Numbered from the stretch's first letter, positions 1 to 9,225 are shown. The stretch: DNA of 42,989 nt from Prevotellamassilia timonensis (GCF_900106785.1 NZ_LT629842.1:31212-74200), one strand, 5' to 3'. The notes: generated from the letters alone by a model not told the origin. Numbers and translations: made by a program.

Positions 1-632
1 AAGTCAAGCTGTACGTCAGCTCCAATATACCCTTTGTCACCATAGATGCTACAGTCGTGATAAGTATGTTTTACATCCTTCATATAATGGAGGTCCGCCA
101 CACTTGCCTTTGACAGATCATAGGAATGGATAACTCCACTTAACCCACAGAGAGCGTGTAACTTATAACCAAAATAATACGTGTTCTGCGAAGCACAGAA
201 GCCGAAGTCGGGAGCTTGCGAGAAATTGCCGGTACGTCCCATCTTGCAACGTTTTCCTCTTGCAACCCTACAGACCTCTATCGGCTTGGAGTCAACAAAG
301 AATTGTTCCTCTCCGCCATCCATTTCCATGGCAATCCGCTTGCGCAGTTCCTCACACAGGCCTGCCGTTTTCTTCCTGCGGTCATTGAACTGTCTCCTTG
401 ATATGAGATTAGGAATGTTGTCCTTGTACTCTTGCAATTTATAGTCGAACAACCACTTCTCACTATCAATGCTCTCGGTCTCTGCCGTCAAGGATAGCGC
501 CACCACTTCCAAATCCGAAAACTTGGGAACAGGACCACGACGTGGAACATTACCCGATTCATTGACGAGATTTTCAGAGAATTGCTTGCATATCTCGAGT
601 ATTTTGACGAATTTTGTATAAAGGTTGTACAT
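1..632 (-). CDS. IS982-family transposase, C-terminus cut by the window edge
   Basis: A frame read from an ATG at 632 stays open to base 1 (about 210 residues). It carries the features I associate with IS982-family DDE transposases: an N-terminal stretch with VPRRGPVPKFSDLEVVALSL, an aspartate in FFVDSKPIEVCR, and the block YYFGYKLHALCGLSGVIHSY followed by YGDKGYIGADVQLD. An in-frame ATG at 707 would add 25 residues, but the family usually begins near MYNLYTKFVKI, so 632 is preferred. The frame has no stop in the visible part, so the copy may be intact. The element sits at the 5' side of a surface-protein gene that it appears to have interrupted. Confidence 0.85.
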   Translation of the reverse strand, partial: MYNLYTKFVKILEICKQFSENLVNESGNVPRRGPVPKFSDLEVVALSLTAETESIDSEKWLFDYKLQEYKDNIPNLISRRQFNDRRKKTAGLCEELRKRIAMEMDGGEEQFFVDSKPIEVCRVARGKRCKMGRTGNFSQAPDFGFCASQNTYYFGYKLHALCGLSGVIHSYDLSKASVADLHYMKDVKHTYHDCSIYGDKGYIGADVQLD

Positions 633-705
633 ACGATGGTTTGGACTTAATGTTTTGAACACCACTAAGTTACTAAAAATCAGCGATATGTGCAACTTTT
701 TACTC
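1..705 (-). mobile_element. IS982-type insertion sequence (partial)
   Basis: The transposase frame and about 75 bases upstream of it form the 5' part of an insertion sequence. The exact terminal repeat and target-site duplication cannot be fixed because the other end is outside the window. The junction with the interrupted gene is placed near 705-710, where the BspA-like reading frame becomes recognisable. Confidence 0.6.
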
Positions 706-707
706 AT

Positions 708-1502
708 ATTTATCAACTTAAATTAATTCCGCCAACGGGTAAAGGTGATGGCAATTATGCCGAGGTGGCCATACCGAGTGGGCAAACCACCTACTACGGC
801 GGAGAGGTGACCATACCGGCCACGGTGAGTTGTGAGGGCCTTGATTACACAGTGTGTGGTTTTGAAGAAACTGACGGCCTTTCGCCCTTTGTGGGTAATA
901 TGTTCGTGACATCGCTCAATTTGCAGTTGCGTGTCGACACACTCAAGGCCAAACAGTTTATGGGCTGCGTAAATCTTGCTTCGTTGCAGTTGCCTCCCAC
1001 TTTGCGCTATATAGGCAGTGAATGTTTCCGCAACTGCCCCATGCTTATGCAGATAAGTCTGCCCGCCAGCGTAGAGGGACTGGGCGACAATGCCTTCTGT
1101 GGCTGTCAGTACCTTACCGACATATACAGTTATGCGGTGATGCCGCCAACAGGCAGCGATGGCAATGACTATCCTTTTGCCCAGTGCCGCCCGAATAATG
1201 TGACGCTGCATGTACCCGCATCTTGCGAAGAGGCTTATCGCACATCAGGCTTTTGGGGCAAGTTTGGCACAATAGTTGGCGACCTTGAAAATGTGGCCAC
1301 GGGCCTGACGCCGGCGACTACGGGTCGTGATGCCGCCTTCACTATAAAGGCTGCAGGCTGCCAGTGGCTCGTTCTGCATCTTGACAAGGCACGTAGCGTA
1401 AGCATTTACCACCTCGACGGCACTTTGCAGCGTGTGGTGCAGTTGCCAGGCGGCGAAAGTCGTGTTTGGCTTGACGCGCCCAGCATATTGGTAGCGCCAT
1501 AA
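708..1502 (+). pseudogene. BspA-like leucine-rich-repeat surface protein, 5' end lost to IS insertion
   Basis: The frame encodes a BspA/LRR_5-type protein: a lead-in of the form YQLKL then GGEVTIPATV and DYTVCGF, followed by LRR_5 units such as FMGCVNLASLQLPPTLRYIG, CFRNCPMLMQISLPASVEGL and AFCGCQYLTDIYSYAVMPP. The last ~35 residues (VSIYHLDGTLQRVVQLPGGE) look like the Prevotella C-terminal sorting-type domain used for outer-surface delivery. There is no signal peptide, and the only upstream ATG (690) lies at the IS end, so the original N-terminus is missing. The family is known for cell-surface adhesion. I treat this as a fragment produced by the adjacent IS982-type element. Confidence 0.75.
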
Positions 1503-1617
1503 GGTGGCAAGCACAAAATACAAGTACAAAACGCTAGCGTTTCTTCAAACACAAAACGATAGCTCAAAGTGCTAGCACTAAACGCGAGTGCAAATGCTAG
1601 CTCAAGACGCTAGCTCT

Positions 1618-1747
1618 AAACGCTAGCTCTAATGGGGGCGACGCGTCTCGCGTCGGGCAGAGAAAGGAAAGGCATACAAACTCTACTAAATAATTGCTGC
1701 ATCTTTTCCCGACGCGAGACGCGTCGCCCCCATTAGAGCTAGCGTTT
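1618..1747. repeat. Palindromic element, copy 1 (40-bp perfect arms)
   Basis: Arms 1618-1657 and 1708-1747 are perfectly complementary, with a 50-nt loop. The arm core reads GGGGGCGACGCGTCTCGC. The loop sequence is recognisably related to the loop of copy 2 (2575-2733) when one of them is reverse-complemented (shared ACTCTACTAAATAAT), so the two copies lie in opposite orientation. Confidence 0.9.
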
Positions 1748-1984
1748 TGTGCTAGCATTTTGTGCTAGCGTCTTGAGCTAGCGTTTTGTGGTAACGTCTT
1801 TACTTGCGCCTTTACTTGCATTCCCCCCAAAGATTGAATTTGTTGATTTTGTCTGCACTCTGCACTTTTTGCCTGCACTGCATTGATAATCAATGTGTTG
1901 CAGAGTGTAGGTATACCTGCACTCTGCCTACACACTTACACTTTGCCTGCACTACACACTTACACTCTGCACTACCCAGAAACT

Positions 1985-2215
1985 GAGTAGCTCGCCTTTG
2001 GTTGTTCTGCCAACAGGCGCAAAACGAGGAAACTATGGTTAGCCCACACAGTAGTGTGTGCGACAAGATGGTTGTAGCACCGTGGCAGTCCTGTTACGGG
2101 GGAGAGAATTTTCAGTTGGAGCAATCGGCACGCCTACCTCCCAATGCAGGCAATGCCAACAGTCATAAGTGAACGCGTGCCCTGGTGTGGCCGAAGCACA
2201 ATTATACTTATGCCT
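1985..2215. other. Central region of the repeat island with local stem-loops
   Basis: Several short complementary segments can be drawn: CGCCT-TTGG with CCAA-C-AGGCG near 1992-2018, CACAC-AGTA-GTGTG near 2046-2060, and GGCACGC with GCGTGCC about 40 nt apart (near 2126-2180). No known riboswitch, RNase P, tmRNA or SRP signature was recognised. It could be a non-coding RNA or simply the spacer of the surrounding inverted repeat. Confidence 0.25.
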
Positions 2216-2266
2216 TTACACGAATTTGACTAAAAAACGTGCGTACTTGTGCCAGTAAGCAAATGT

Positions 2267-2380
2267 GTAAGCGCGTGTAGACAAAGTGTAGGCGAGTGCA
2301 GGTAAGTGTAGATAAAATGTAAGCGAGTGCAAGTAAGTGTAGACAAAATGCAAGCGAGTGCAAGTAAGTGTAGATAAAGT
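2267..2380. repeat. 31-bp direct tandem repeat, three full units and one partial
   Basis: Units at 2288-2318, 2319-2349 and 2350-2380 share GTAAGCGAGTGCAAGTAAGT followed by GTAGAYAAARTG, with few differences. A 21-bp partial unit precedes them (2267-2287) and degenerate shorter versions of AAGTGCAGG/AAGTGTAG continue to about 2450. Small Leu/Thr/Cys-rich ORFs on the minus strand here only reflect the repeat. Confidence 0.85.
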
Positions 2381-2574
2381 GTAAGAAGTGCAGGCAGAAG
2401 TGCAAGCAAGTGCAGACAAGTGTAGAAGAATTATTGACAAGTGCAGGTAGCGTGTATGTAAAATGCAGACTTACCTACACTCTGTAACGCATTGATAATC
2501 AGTGTAGTGCAGGTAAAAAGTGCAGGGTGTAGACAAAATCAACAAAATCAATTATTGGGGGTGCGTGCGCCACA

Positions 2575-2733
2575 AAAGCGCTGCCAAGAAACGCAAGCAC
2601 TAATGGGGGCGACGCGTCTCGCGTCGGGAAAATATTCAGCTATTATTTAGTAGAGTTCGTATTTTCCTCCTCTCTCTATCCCGACGCGAGACGCGTCGCC
2701 CCCATTAGTGCTTGCGTTTCTTGGCAGCGCTTT
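2575..2733. repeat. Palindromic element, copy 2 (55-bp perfect arms)
   Basis: Arms 2575-2629 and 2679-2733 are perfectly complementary over 55 bp with a 49-nt loop. The inner part has the same GGGGGCGACGCGTCTCGC core as copy 1, and the outer part (AAGCACTAATG and beyond) is unique to this copy. The perfect arms suggest recent origin or active maintenance. The sequence immediately after (CAGGCAACTT) recurs in the hairpin at 9854-9903. Confidence 0.9.
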
Positions 2734-2955
2734 CAGGCAACTTAAAACGCCCCTAAAAAGAAGCCTTGTCCTTGATGCCAATTTTGAACACCCTGGTTAA
2801 TAAGTCAACCCGTTAACCCGTCAACTTGTTTACTAATTCTGCCAATGTGTTATGCGTTTGAACACCTGCTTGTGCAAAAATGTCCACGTGTGTGGCCCGC
2901 TCTCACAAAAAAACACTACCTTTACGCCTTAAATAGTAACAACATTATCAGAATA

Positions 2956-4458
2956 ATGAAGCGTATATATACCTTTTTGTTAACCCTATTGCTGCTTTGG
3001 CCTTGTGTCTCGGCCCAGGAAGTACTGCCCAAACGTGAGTTTCGTGGGGCATGGATACAGATGATAAATGGCCAGTTTATGGGCATGGACCGCGACGAGA
3101 TGCAGGCCAATTTGACACACCAGCTCAACGTGTTGCAGCAGTGTGGCGTTAATGCCATTATGTTTCAGGTGCGTGGCGAGGCTGATGCCATGTATGCCTC
3201 GCCCTACGAACCGTGGAGCCGTTTCCTAACAGGGCGACAGGGCACGCCCCCCAACCCTTATTGGGACCCCCTTGCCTGGATGGTGACAGAGTGTCACAAG
3301 CGCGGCATGGAATTGCACGCATGGATTAACCCCTTCAGAGCCAAGACCAAAACAACCAAGGAACTGGCTGTGACGCACCCTTATGTAAAGCACCCCGAAC
3401 GCTTCTTTGAGTATGACGGGCTTTACCTGTTCGACCCGGGGCTCGATGTGAACCGCTCTTACATTTGCAAAATAGCTGCCGACATTGTGCGACGCTACGA
3501 TGTGGACGGCGTGCATATTGACGACTATTTTTATCCCTATCCCGTGGCGGGGGTGAGCATTCCCGACCAGGCTACCTACGAAACGCACAAGAATGGCATC
3601 AACAACATCAACGATTGGCGCCGCTATAATGTCAACCTCTTTATTAAAGCCTTGCACGACAGCATTCGGGCTGTAAAGCCTTGGGTGAAGTTTGGCGTGA
3701 GTCCGTTTGGCATTTATCACAATGTGAAGGCCGGCTCAAACATTCCTGGCTCCAAAACCAATGGACTGCAGAACTATGACGACTTGTATGCCGATGTGCT
3801 TTACTGGATAAACCAGGGGTGGGTGGACTACAATATTCCGCAACTGTACTGGGAAATTGGACATAGAACGGCCGACTACGAAGAACTTGTAAAGTGGTGG
3901 AGCCGCTTTGCCGGCGGGCGTCCCTTGTTTATAGGTCAGGACGTGGAGCGCACGGTGCGTGCCGCCGACTTGAACAATCCGAATGTCAACCAGATGGGAG
4001 CCAAACTCCGCTTGCAGCGCACCTTGCGCGGCATTCAGGGTGGCTGCCTGTGGTATTCGGCCGCGGTGGTGCGCAATGAGGGCAACTATGCCACTGCACT
4101 GCAAAAGGTGTACAACCGCACTCCGGCCTTGCAACCGCTCTTCCCCTTTATTGATGATAAGGCACCGGGCAAACCACGCAAACTGAAGGCTATGTGGATG
4201 CCTAACGGCTACTACCTGTTCTGGACGGCACCGAAGGGTAGCAAGGAAATGGATCGCGCACGCAACTATGTGGTTTACCGCTTTAAGAAGGGTGAACGCG
4301 TTGACTTGTTCGACCCCTCGCACATTGTGACAGTGACACCGCAGACTTGCTACAAACTGCCTTACCAGGGCGGACACGACAAATATGTGTATGTTGTGAC
4401 CGCGCTCGACCGCTTGCAAAACGAGTCGAAGGGCGTGAAGCGCAACGTAAAACTTTAG
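2956..4458 (+). CDS. Secreted YngK-like family 10 glycoside-hydrolase-like protein (GHL10)
   Basis: This 500-residue protein starts at MKRIYTFLLTLLLLWPCVSA, a classical signal peptide ending before QEVLP; the longer frame from 2845 would put 37 unlikely residues before it. Residues ~25-330 match the GHL10/DUF187 (YngK, UPF0748) TIM-barrel: EFRGAWIQ, FQVRGEADAMY, ELHAWINPFRA, VDGVHIDDYFYPYP, and KFGVSPFGIYHN. The last ~110 residues form a fibronectin-III-like domain. The family is thought to cleave glycans or peptidoglycan-linked sugars, but the substrate here is unknown. It ends 82 bp before thrA on the same strand. Confidence 0.88.
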   Translation: MKRIYTFLLTLLLLWPCVSAQEVLPKREFRGAWIQMINGQFMGMDRDEMQANLTHQLNVLQQCGVNAIMFQVRGEADAMYASPYEPWSRFLTGRQGTPPNPYWDPLAWMVTECHKRGMELHAWINPFRAKTKTTKELAVTHPYVKHPERFFEYDGLYLFDPGLDVNRSYICKIAADIVRRYDVDGVHIDDYFYPYPVAGVSIPDQATYETHKNGINNINDWRRYNVNLFIKALHDSIRAVKPWVKFGVSPFGIYHNVKAGSNIPGSKTNGLQNYDDLYADVLYWINQGWVDYNIPQLYWEIGHRTADYEELVKWWSRFAGGRPLFIGQDVERTVRAADLNNPNVNQMGAKLRLQRTLRGIQGGCLWYSAAVVRNEGNYATALQKVYNRTPALQPLFPFIDDKAPGKPRKLKAMWMPNGYYLFWTAPKGSKEMDRARNYVVYRFKKGERVDLFDPSHIVTVTPQTCYKLPYQGGHDKYVYVVTALDRLQNESKGVKRNVKL

Positions 4459-4540
4459 CACGTATAGGGTGTTGGGAGCTGCGGCCGGCGGTGCAGCTGG
4501 CCGGCATGCTCCTGTACATATCAACAAACTAAACAGACGC

Positions 4541-6970
4541 ATGAAAGTACTGAAATTTGGCGGCAGCTCGGTGGGCACTGCCTTTGCTATAAAACACGTA
4601 AAAAGCGTTGTCGAGCGTGCTGGCACCCCCCTCATAGTGGTGGTGTCGGCACTTGGCGGCGTGACAGACCAGTTGATAAAGACCACCCAACTGGCCTCGA
4701 AGGGCAATGTGGCTTATTTGGCCGAGGTGGAGGCCATCACGGAGCGCCACCACCAAATGGTGTCGGACGTGATAGCTCCCGAAAAACAGGCACGCCTTGT
4801 GGCAAATATCGATGCTCTGCTGGGCGAACTGCGCAGCATTCTGCATGGCGTGTGCCTTATTCAAGACCTCACACCAAAGATTAGTGATGCCATTGTGGCA
4901 TACGGCGAACGCTTGTCGTCGCTCATTGTGGCAGAACTCATCAGTGGCGCCACGCACTACGACTCGCGACGCTTTATTAAAACTGTGCATGAGAGCGACA
5001 AGCACTTGCTCGACTTTGATGTCACCAACCGCTTGATAACCGAGACTTTCGGCCGTGAACAGAGCGGGGTGGCCGTGATGGGGGGCTTTATAGCCAGCGA
5101 TGCCGAGACTGATGTAACTACCAATCTGGGGCGTGGAGGTTCCGATTATACGGCGGCCATAATGGCGGCAGCCCTCGATGCGGAGGCACTTGAAATATGG
5201 ACTGATGTGGACGGCTTCATGACGGCCGACCCACGCATCATACCAGGGGCTTTCACCATCGACGAACTGTCGTATGCCGAGGCCATGGAACTTTGCAACT
5301 TTGGCGCCAAGGTGGTGTATCCGCCCACCATCTATCCCGTGTGTCAAAAGAACATACCTATATATGTAAAGAACACCTTCCGTCCTGAGGCCAAGGGCAG
5401 TGTCATACGCAAGGACGCTGCACCGAGCGGACGCCCTATCCGTGGTATATCATCGGTCAAGGACACCAGCACCGTCACGGTGAGCGGTTTGGCCATGGTG
5501 GGTGTGATTGGCGTGAACCGTCGCATCTTTACCACTTTGGCGGCTGGCGGCATCAGCGTGTTTATGGTGGCACAAAATTCTTCGGAGACCAGCACGACTC
5601 TGTGTATGACGCCTGACGACGCCCGCGAGGCTTGCCGTCTGCTCGATGCCGAATTTGCGACCGAGATTGCTGATGGTGCCATGAATGCGGCCGTGTTGGT
5701 TGACGGACTGTCGAGTGTGGCGGTTGTGGGCGAACGTATGCGCCACATGGCTGGCATTGCCGGACAGTTGTTCAGCGTGTTGGGACGAAACGGTATCAGC
5801 ATCAATGCCACCGCCATGGGTGGGCAGGAGATGAACTTGTCGTTTGTGGTAGATCGCGCACAGTTGCGCAAAACGATTAATGTGCTGCACGACAGTTTCT
5901 TCCTGAGCGAACACGAAGACCTCAACCTGTTTGTTTGTGGTACGGGCACCGTGGGCAGCAGTTTGCTCAGTCAGATAGCGGCGCAACGCGACAAGTTGTT
6001 GCGTGAGCGCGGCTTGAAACTCAACCTTGTGGGGGTGAGCGGCCGCAGCCATGCCGCATTTAATGTTGAGGGCATTGACCCTGCCAATTACCGCGAGGCC
6101 ATGCAGCAGGGCGGCACGGGCGGCGTGGAGCGCATGATAAGCGAAATTGAAGAGATGAACACGTTTAACAGCGTGTTTGTTGACTGTACGGCGAGCGAGG
6201 AGGTGGCTGCACAGTATGGTCGCTTGTTGCGTCACAACGTAAACATTGTGGCTGCCAACAAAATTGCCGCATCGTCGGATTACGACAACTACAAGATGCT
6301 CAAACAAACAGCCCGTGAGCGTGGTGTAAAATTCTTGTTCGAGACCAATGTGGGTGCCGGCTTGCCCATTATCAGCACCATCAGCGACTTGCGTGGCTCG
6401 GGCGACCGTGTGCTCAAAATTGAGGCTGTGCTGAGTGGCACACTCAATTATGTGTTCAACACCTTGTCGGCCGATATTCCGCTCAGCCGTGCCGTGCATT
6501 TGGCACAGGAAAACGGTTATAGCGAGCCCGACCCCCGCATCGACCTTTCGGGCAAGGACGTGATACGCAAACTCGTTATCCTGGCACGCGAGAGCGGCTA
6601 TCGTGTCAATGTGGAGGACGTTGAGAGCAACTTGTTCATTCCGCAGGCGCTCTTTGATGGTTCGCTCGACAACTTCTGGGCGCATCTGCCCGAACTTGAT
6701 GCACAATTTGAGGCCGAACGGCAACGTCTTGCATGCGAAAACAAGCGTTGGCGCTTTGTGGCAGAATGGGCCGATGGCAAGGGCCGTGTGGGTTTGCGCG
6801 AAATCAGCCAGGGCCACCCGCTCTACGACCTCGAAGGCTCCAACAACATATTACTGCTCACCACCGAGCGCTACCACGAATACCCCATGCTCATTCAAGG
6901 TTATGGTGCCGGCGCCGATGTGACAGCAGCCGGTGTGTTTGCCGACATCATGCGCGTGGCTAATGTGTAA
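4541..6970 (+). CDS. thrA: Bifunctional aspartokinase / homoserine dehydrogenase
   Basis: This 809-residue protein catalyses the first and third steps of the aspartate pathway to threonine and methionine (aspartate phosphorylation, and aspartate-semialdehyde reduction). It starts at MKVLKFGGSSVG, the canonical aspartokinase N-terminus; the frame is open 24 codons further upstream without a good start. The kinase spans ~1-280 (GRGGSDYTAA present), two ACT-type regulatory domains ~310-455, and homoserine dehydrogenase ~460-805, with the Rossmann motif GTGTVG near 466 and LSGTLNYVFN near 630. The length is normal for E. coli ThrA-type fusions. The gene is followed by palindromic copy 3 and a convergent gene, so no thrB/thrC partner lies downstream here. 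Confidence 0.97.
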   Translation: MKVLKFGGSSVGTAFAIKHVKSVVERAGTPLIVVVSALGGVTDQLIKTTQLASKGNVAYLAEVEAITERHHQMVSDVIAPEKQARLVANIDALLGELRSILHGVCLIQDLTPKISDAIVAYGERLSSLIVAELISGATHYDSRRFIKTVHESDKHLLDFDVTNRLITETFGREQSGVAVMGGFIASDAETDVTTNLGRGGSDYTAAIMAAALDAEALEIWTDVDGFMTADPRIIPGAFTIDELSYAEAMELCNFGAKVVYPPTIYPVCQKNIPIYVKNTFRPEAKGSVIRKDAAPSGRPIRGISSVKDTSTVTVSGLAMVGVIGVNRRIFTTLAAGGISVFMVAQNSSETSTTLCMTPDDAREACRLLDAEFATEIADGAMNAAVLVDGLSSVAVVGERMRHMAGIAGQLFSVLGRNGISINATAMGGQEMNLSFVVDRAQLRKTINVLHDSFFLSEHEDLNLFVCGTGTVGSSLLSQIAAQRDKLLRERGLKLNLVGVSGRSHAAFNVEGIDPANYREAMQQGGTGGVERMISEIEEMNTFNSVFVDCTASEEVAAQYGRLLRHNVNIVAANKIAASSDYDNYKMLKQTARERGVKFLFETNVGAGLPIISTISDLRGSGDRVLKIEAVLSGTLNYVFNTLSADIPLSRAVHLAQENGYSEPDPRIDLSGKDVIRKLVILARESGYRVNVEDVESNLFIPQALFDGSLDNFWAHLPELDAQFEAERQRLACENKRWRFVAEWADGKGRVGLREISQGHPLYDLEGSNNILLLTTERYHEYPMLIQGYGAGADVTAAGVFADIMRVANV

Positions 6971-7010
6971 GCGCGGGTGGGCCGTACTGACCAGCTCTTC
7001 ACTCTCAAAC

Positions 7011-7126
7011 TCAAACACAAATGGGGGCGATGCGTCCCGCATCGGTAATATAGCGTGATAGCCCACGAATAGTTGGCTTGAAGGCAATATTCCGATGTGG
7101 GACGCATCGCCCCCATTTGTGCTTGA
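7011..7126. repeat. Palindromic element, copy 3
   Basis: Arms 7011-7045 and 7092-7126 are complementary over 35 bp with two mismatches, and the loop is 46 nt. The core GGGGGCGATGCGTCCCGC is the same motif as copies 1 and 2 with compensated changes in both arms. It lies between the convergent ends of thrA and the transporter gene, where it could also act as a terminator. Confidence 0.9.
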
Positions 7127-7153
7127 ATAGAGTTAGATATTTCTTAACAACAG

Positions 7154-7193
7154 AGGAGGCAAATGCTTGACGATATGCAAGCATTTGCCTCCT
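7154..7193. terminator. Perfect 16-bp hairpin between convergent genes
   Basis: Arms 7154-7169 and 7178-7193 (AGGAGGCAAATGCTTG and its complement) with an 8-nt loop. It is 32 bp beyond the stop of the minus-strand transporter. There is no long T tract on either side, so this is a probable bidirectional terminator rather than a certain one. Confidence 0.55.
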
Positions 7194-7224
7194 GCTAATT
7201 TCAGCTATTGTGCAAGCGGTGCGT

Positions 7225-8940
7225 TTAACACATGAACAGTATAATGGATTGTGCCACCAAGATGCGCAAGAACATTGACAGCGGGTAAACCGTTGAATAG
7301 CCTACCGATGCAGCATCGTTGTTAGCCGTTTGGTTGGCGTAGCCCAATGCAGGGGGGTCGGTGTTAGAACCGGCAATGATACCCATCAGCGTGAAGTAGT
7401 TGAGTTTGAAACGCCAACGGGCCACCACACCCATAATGAGCAGAGGTATGATTGTAACCAAGAAACCTACCCACACATAGGTAAGTCCATCGCCCTGCAC
7501 CACAGTGTCCCAGAAATTGCTGCCGGCCTTGATGCCTACAGCGGCAAGGAACAAGATGAGGCCAATTTCGCGCAACAGCAAGTTGGCCGAGGTAGTGGTG
7601 TAAGTAACCAGGTGGAACTTGTAGCCATAGGCACCAGCCAAGATGGCAATAATCAGCGGACCACCTGCCAAGCCTAACTTGAGCGGAGTGGCCATGCCGG
7701 GGAACTGGAACGGAATGCTACCAAAGATAATACCAACCAATATGCCAAGGAAGATGGCACCCACGTTGGGGTGGTCAAGACGCTTGACAGAGTTGCCGAG
7801 CAAGCGTTCCACGCGTGTCACACTGTCCTCGGGGCCTGCCACCATCAAGCGGTCGCCAATTTGTATGCGCAGCGCGCGGTCGGCAAAGAGGTTCATGCCC
7901 TGGCGGGTGATACGTGTTACATTCACGCCATACATAGAACTGAAGTGCATCTCGCCAAACGTTTTGCCGTTAACCTCGGGTTGGGTTACCAAAATGCGTT
8001 TTGACACGATGGGAGCCTTCTCTGCCTGCCAGTCCACTTCAATTTCGCGACCGATAAAGGCCGTTGCCGCTTCGGCGTCGTCCATGGCGCACACAGCGTT
8101 CATTTCGTCGCCAACGTGCAGCGTGGTATCTTTGGTGGGCGAGATGATCTCGTCGTTGTGCTTGTAGTGCGTACACACAAAGGTACGACCAAGGAACTGT
8201 GTGAGTTGTGAGAATGTTTTACCCTCGAGTGCCTTGTTTTCAACACGCAATGACAGGTGGTGAGGCTTGGCGTGGGGGTTGTCCTGCTGCGACATGCGTA
8301 TCTGCTCCTCCTCCTTGTCGAGCTTGATGCGGCAAATGTAACGAATGGCGATGGTTGCGCCAATGATGCCCACTACACCAAGCGGATAGGCGCAGGCGTA
8401 ACCAGCAGCAATGTTCTGCCCCTTCATGTCGATGCCAAGTGTGTTGATGGCCTCTTGTGCGGCACCAAGACCTGGCGTGTTGGTCACAGCACCATAAAGC
8501 ACACCCACAGCCATAGGCAGGCTGGTAGGGTCTTTGGTGTCGAACACCAGATAGTAAAGGCCAAGCAGTGTGATAACGTTGAGCAATACGATGCCCACCG
8601 CCACCATGTTCATCTGCACACCGTCCTTCTTAAATGACTGGAAGAAGCTCGGGCCCACTTGCAAACCGATGCAATAGACGAAAAGTATCAGTCCGAAGTC
8701 CTGGATAAAGTTCAGCACTTTGGCCGGACACGCATACCCGCCGTCGGGATCGGTAATGCCCAGCTGGTGGTAGATGTGCCCTACCACGATGCCGGCAAAC
8801 AACACAAAAGTGACGCCCAACGATACGCTGCCCACCTTAATCTTGCCCAGCATTACGCCAACGGCAATGACCAAGGAGAACAACAGCACGATGTGAGCCA
8901 CCGAGTCGGTCGTCGAAAATAGAGATTGAAACCAATCCAT
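7225..8940 (-). CDS. AspT/YidE/YbjL-type membrane transporter with two TrkA-C domains
   Basis: This 571-residue inner-membrane protein has the layout of the aspartate:alanine exchanger family: about five or six membrane segments (residues ~15-200), a cytoplasmic linker with two RCK/TrkA-C domains (~215-375, including [22 protein letters not shown] and GDRLMVAG), then a second set of five or six segments (~385-571). The motif GALTNTPGL-like [13 protein letters not shown] in the first half and [15 protein letters not shown] in the second are typical duplicated signature loops. Length matches YidE/YbjL homologues (~560). The substrate cannot be deduced; an exchanger for a small anion or amino acid is possible. 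It is transcribed alone. Confidence 0.9.
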   Translation of the reverse strand: MDWFQSLFSTTDSVAHIVLLFSLVIAVGVMLGKIKVGSVSLGVTFVLFAGIVVGHIYHQLGITDPDGGYACPAKVLNFIQDFGLILFVYCIGLQVGPSFFQSFKKDGVQMNMVAVGIVLLNVITLLGLYYLVFDTKDPTSLPMAVGVLYGAVTNTPGLGAAQEAINTLGIDMKGQNIAAGYACAYPLGVVGIIGATIAIRYICRIKLDKEEEQIRMSQQDNPHAKPHHLSLRVENKALEGKTFSQLTQFLGRTFVCTHYKHNDEIISPTKDTTLHVGDEMNAVCAMDDAEAATAFIGREIEVDWQAEKAPIVSKRILVTQPEVNGKTFGEMHFSSMYGVNVTRITRQGMNLFADRALRIQIGDRLMVAGPEDSVTRVERLLGNSVKRLDHPNVGAIFLGILVGIIFGSIPFQFPGMATPLKLGLAGGPLIIAILAGAYGYKFHLVTYTTTSANLLLREIGLILFLAAVGIKAGSNFWDTVVQGDGLTYVWVGFLVTIIPLLIMGVVARWRFKLNYFTLMGIIAGSNTDPPALGYANQTANNDAASVGYSTVYPLSMFLRILVAQSIILFMC

Positions 8941-9071
8941 GGTTGTAAAGATAAATAATTATGGTTATTGAAAATGTTTTATCAAGCAGTCACAATAAAG
9001 TTGTGTCAACAAGGTTGCGTCTTAATGTCTGTCGTACACTCTTTAGCAAGGTGTCAGACCTTAGACCTTGG

Positions 9072-9102
9072 CAAAGATACTCACATTTTCGATTTGGACA
9101 AA
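9072..9102 (-). promoter_or_regulatory. Bacteroidota promoter of the transporter gene
   Basis: On the minus strand TTTG (9102-9099), 19 nt, then TATCTTTG (9079-9072) matches the TTTG-N19/20-TAnnTTTG pattern exactly. It predicts a leader of about 125 nt before the ATG at 8940. Confidence 0.65.
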
Positions 9103-9194
9103 ATAAACGCCTTTTTTTAGCGCGTACAACGTGGTGACTGCTTGCTCCCTTGCCTGTTTTTGTGCCGGCAAATGTGACTTTTGGGACTGATGTC

Positions 9195-9225
9195 TTGACA
9201 AGAGGCAATATAATTACTATATTTG
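9195..9225 (+). promoter_or_regulatory. Bacteroidota promoter of the small secreted-protein gene
   Basis: TTG at 9195-9197, 20 nt, then TATATTTG at 9218-9225. The start codon of the next gene follows 46 bp downstream. Confidence 0.65.

Larger units (their letters stand above)
1839..2546. repeat. Imperfect inverted repeat arms 1839-1921 and 2467-2546
   Basis: The left arm begins TTTGTTGATTTTGTCTGCAC and the reverse complement of the right arm begins TTTGTTGATTTTGTCTACAC. Similarity continues for about 80 bp through a shared CTGCACTTTTT, TTGATAATCA-like palindrome and CAGAGTGTAGGTA. By eye most positions match. The arms enclose about 545 bp. Confidence 0.85.
1503..2955. other. 1.45 kb gene-free island of nested inverted and tandem repeats
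   Basis: No convincing protein gene is present; the small ORFs here only translate low-complexity repeats. In order it holds degenerate GCTAGC-rich repeats (1530-1630), a long hairpin (1618-1747), a left inverted-repeat arm (1839-1921), a unique centre with local stem-loops (about 1985-2215), a 31-bp tandem repeat (2267-2380), the right inverted-repeat arm (2467-2546) and a second long hairpin (2575-2733). The whole is roughly symmetric about position 2185. Confidence 0.7.

Noticed and set aside
1985-2215. Cobalamin riboswitch or RNase P RNA in the repeat island
   Set aside because: Some short matches to a B12-box-like sequence, but the conserved cobalamin and RNase P core motifs are missing and no suitable downstream gene exists.
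2208-2440. Minus-strand ORFs rich in Leu, His, Thr and Cys
   Set aside because: They translate the 31-bp tandem repeats and have no other protein-like features.
2267-2450. CRISPR array
   Set aside because: The 31-bp units follow each other without spacers, are degenerate, and no cas gene is near.
3736-4707. 323-residue minus-strand ORF opposite the YngK-like gene
   Set aside because: Shadow of the plus-strand gene; low-complexity composition, no start signal, crosses the boundary between two real genes.
5450-6817. 455-residue minus-strand ORF opposite thrA
   Set aside because: It lies fully opposite the well-supported thrA frame, is rich in His and Ala as expected for an antisense shadow of a GC-rich gene, and shows no domain.
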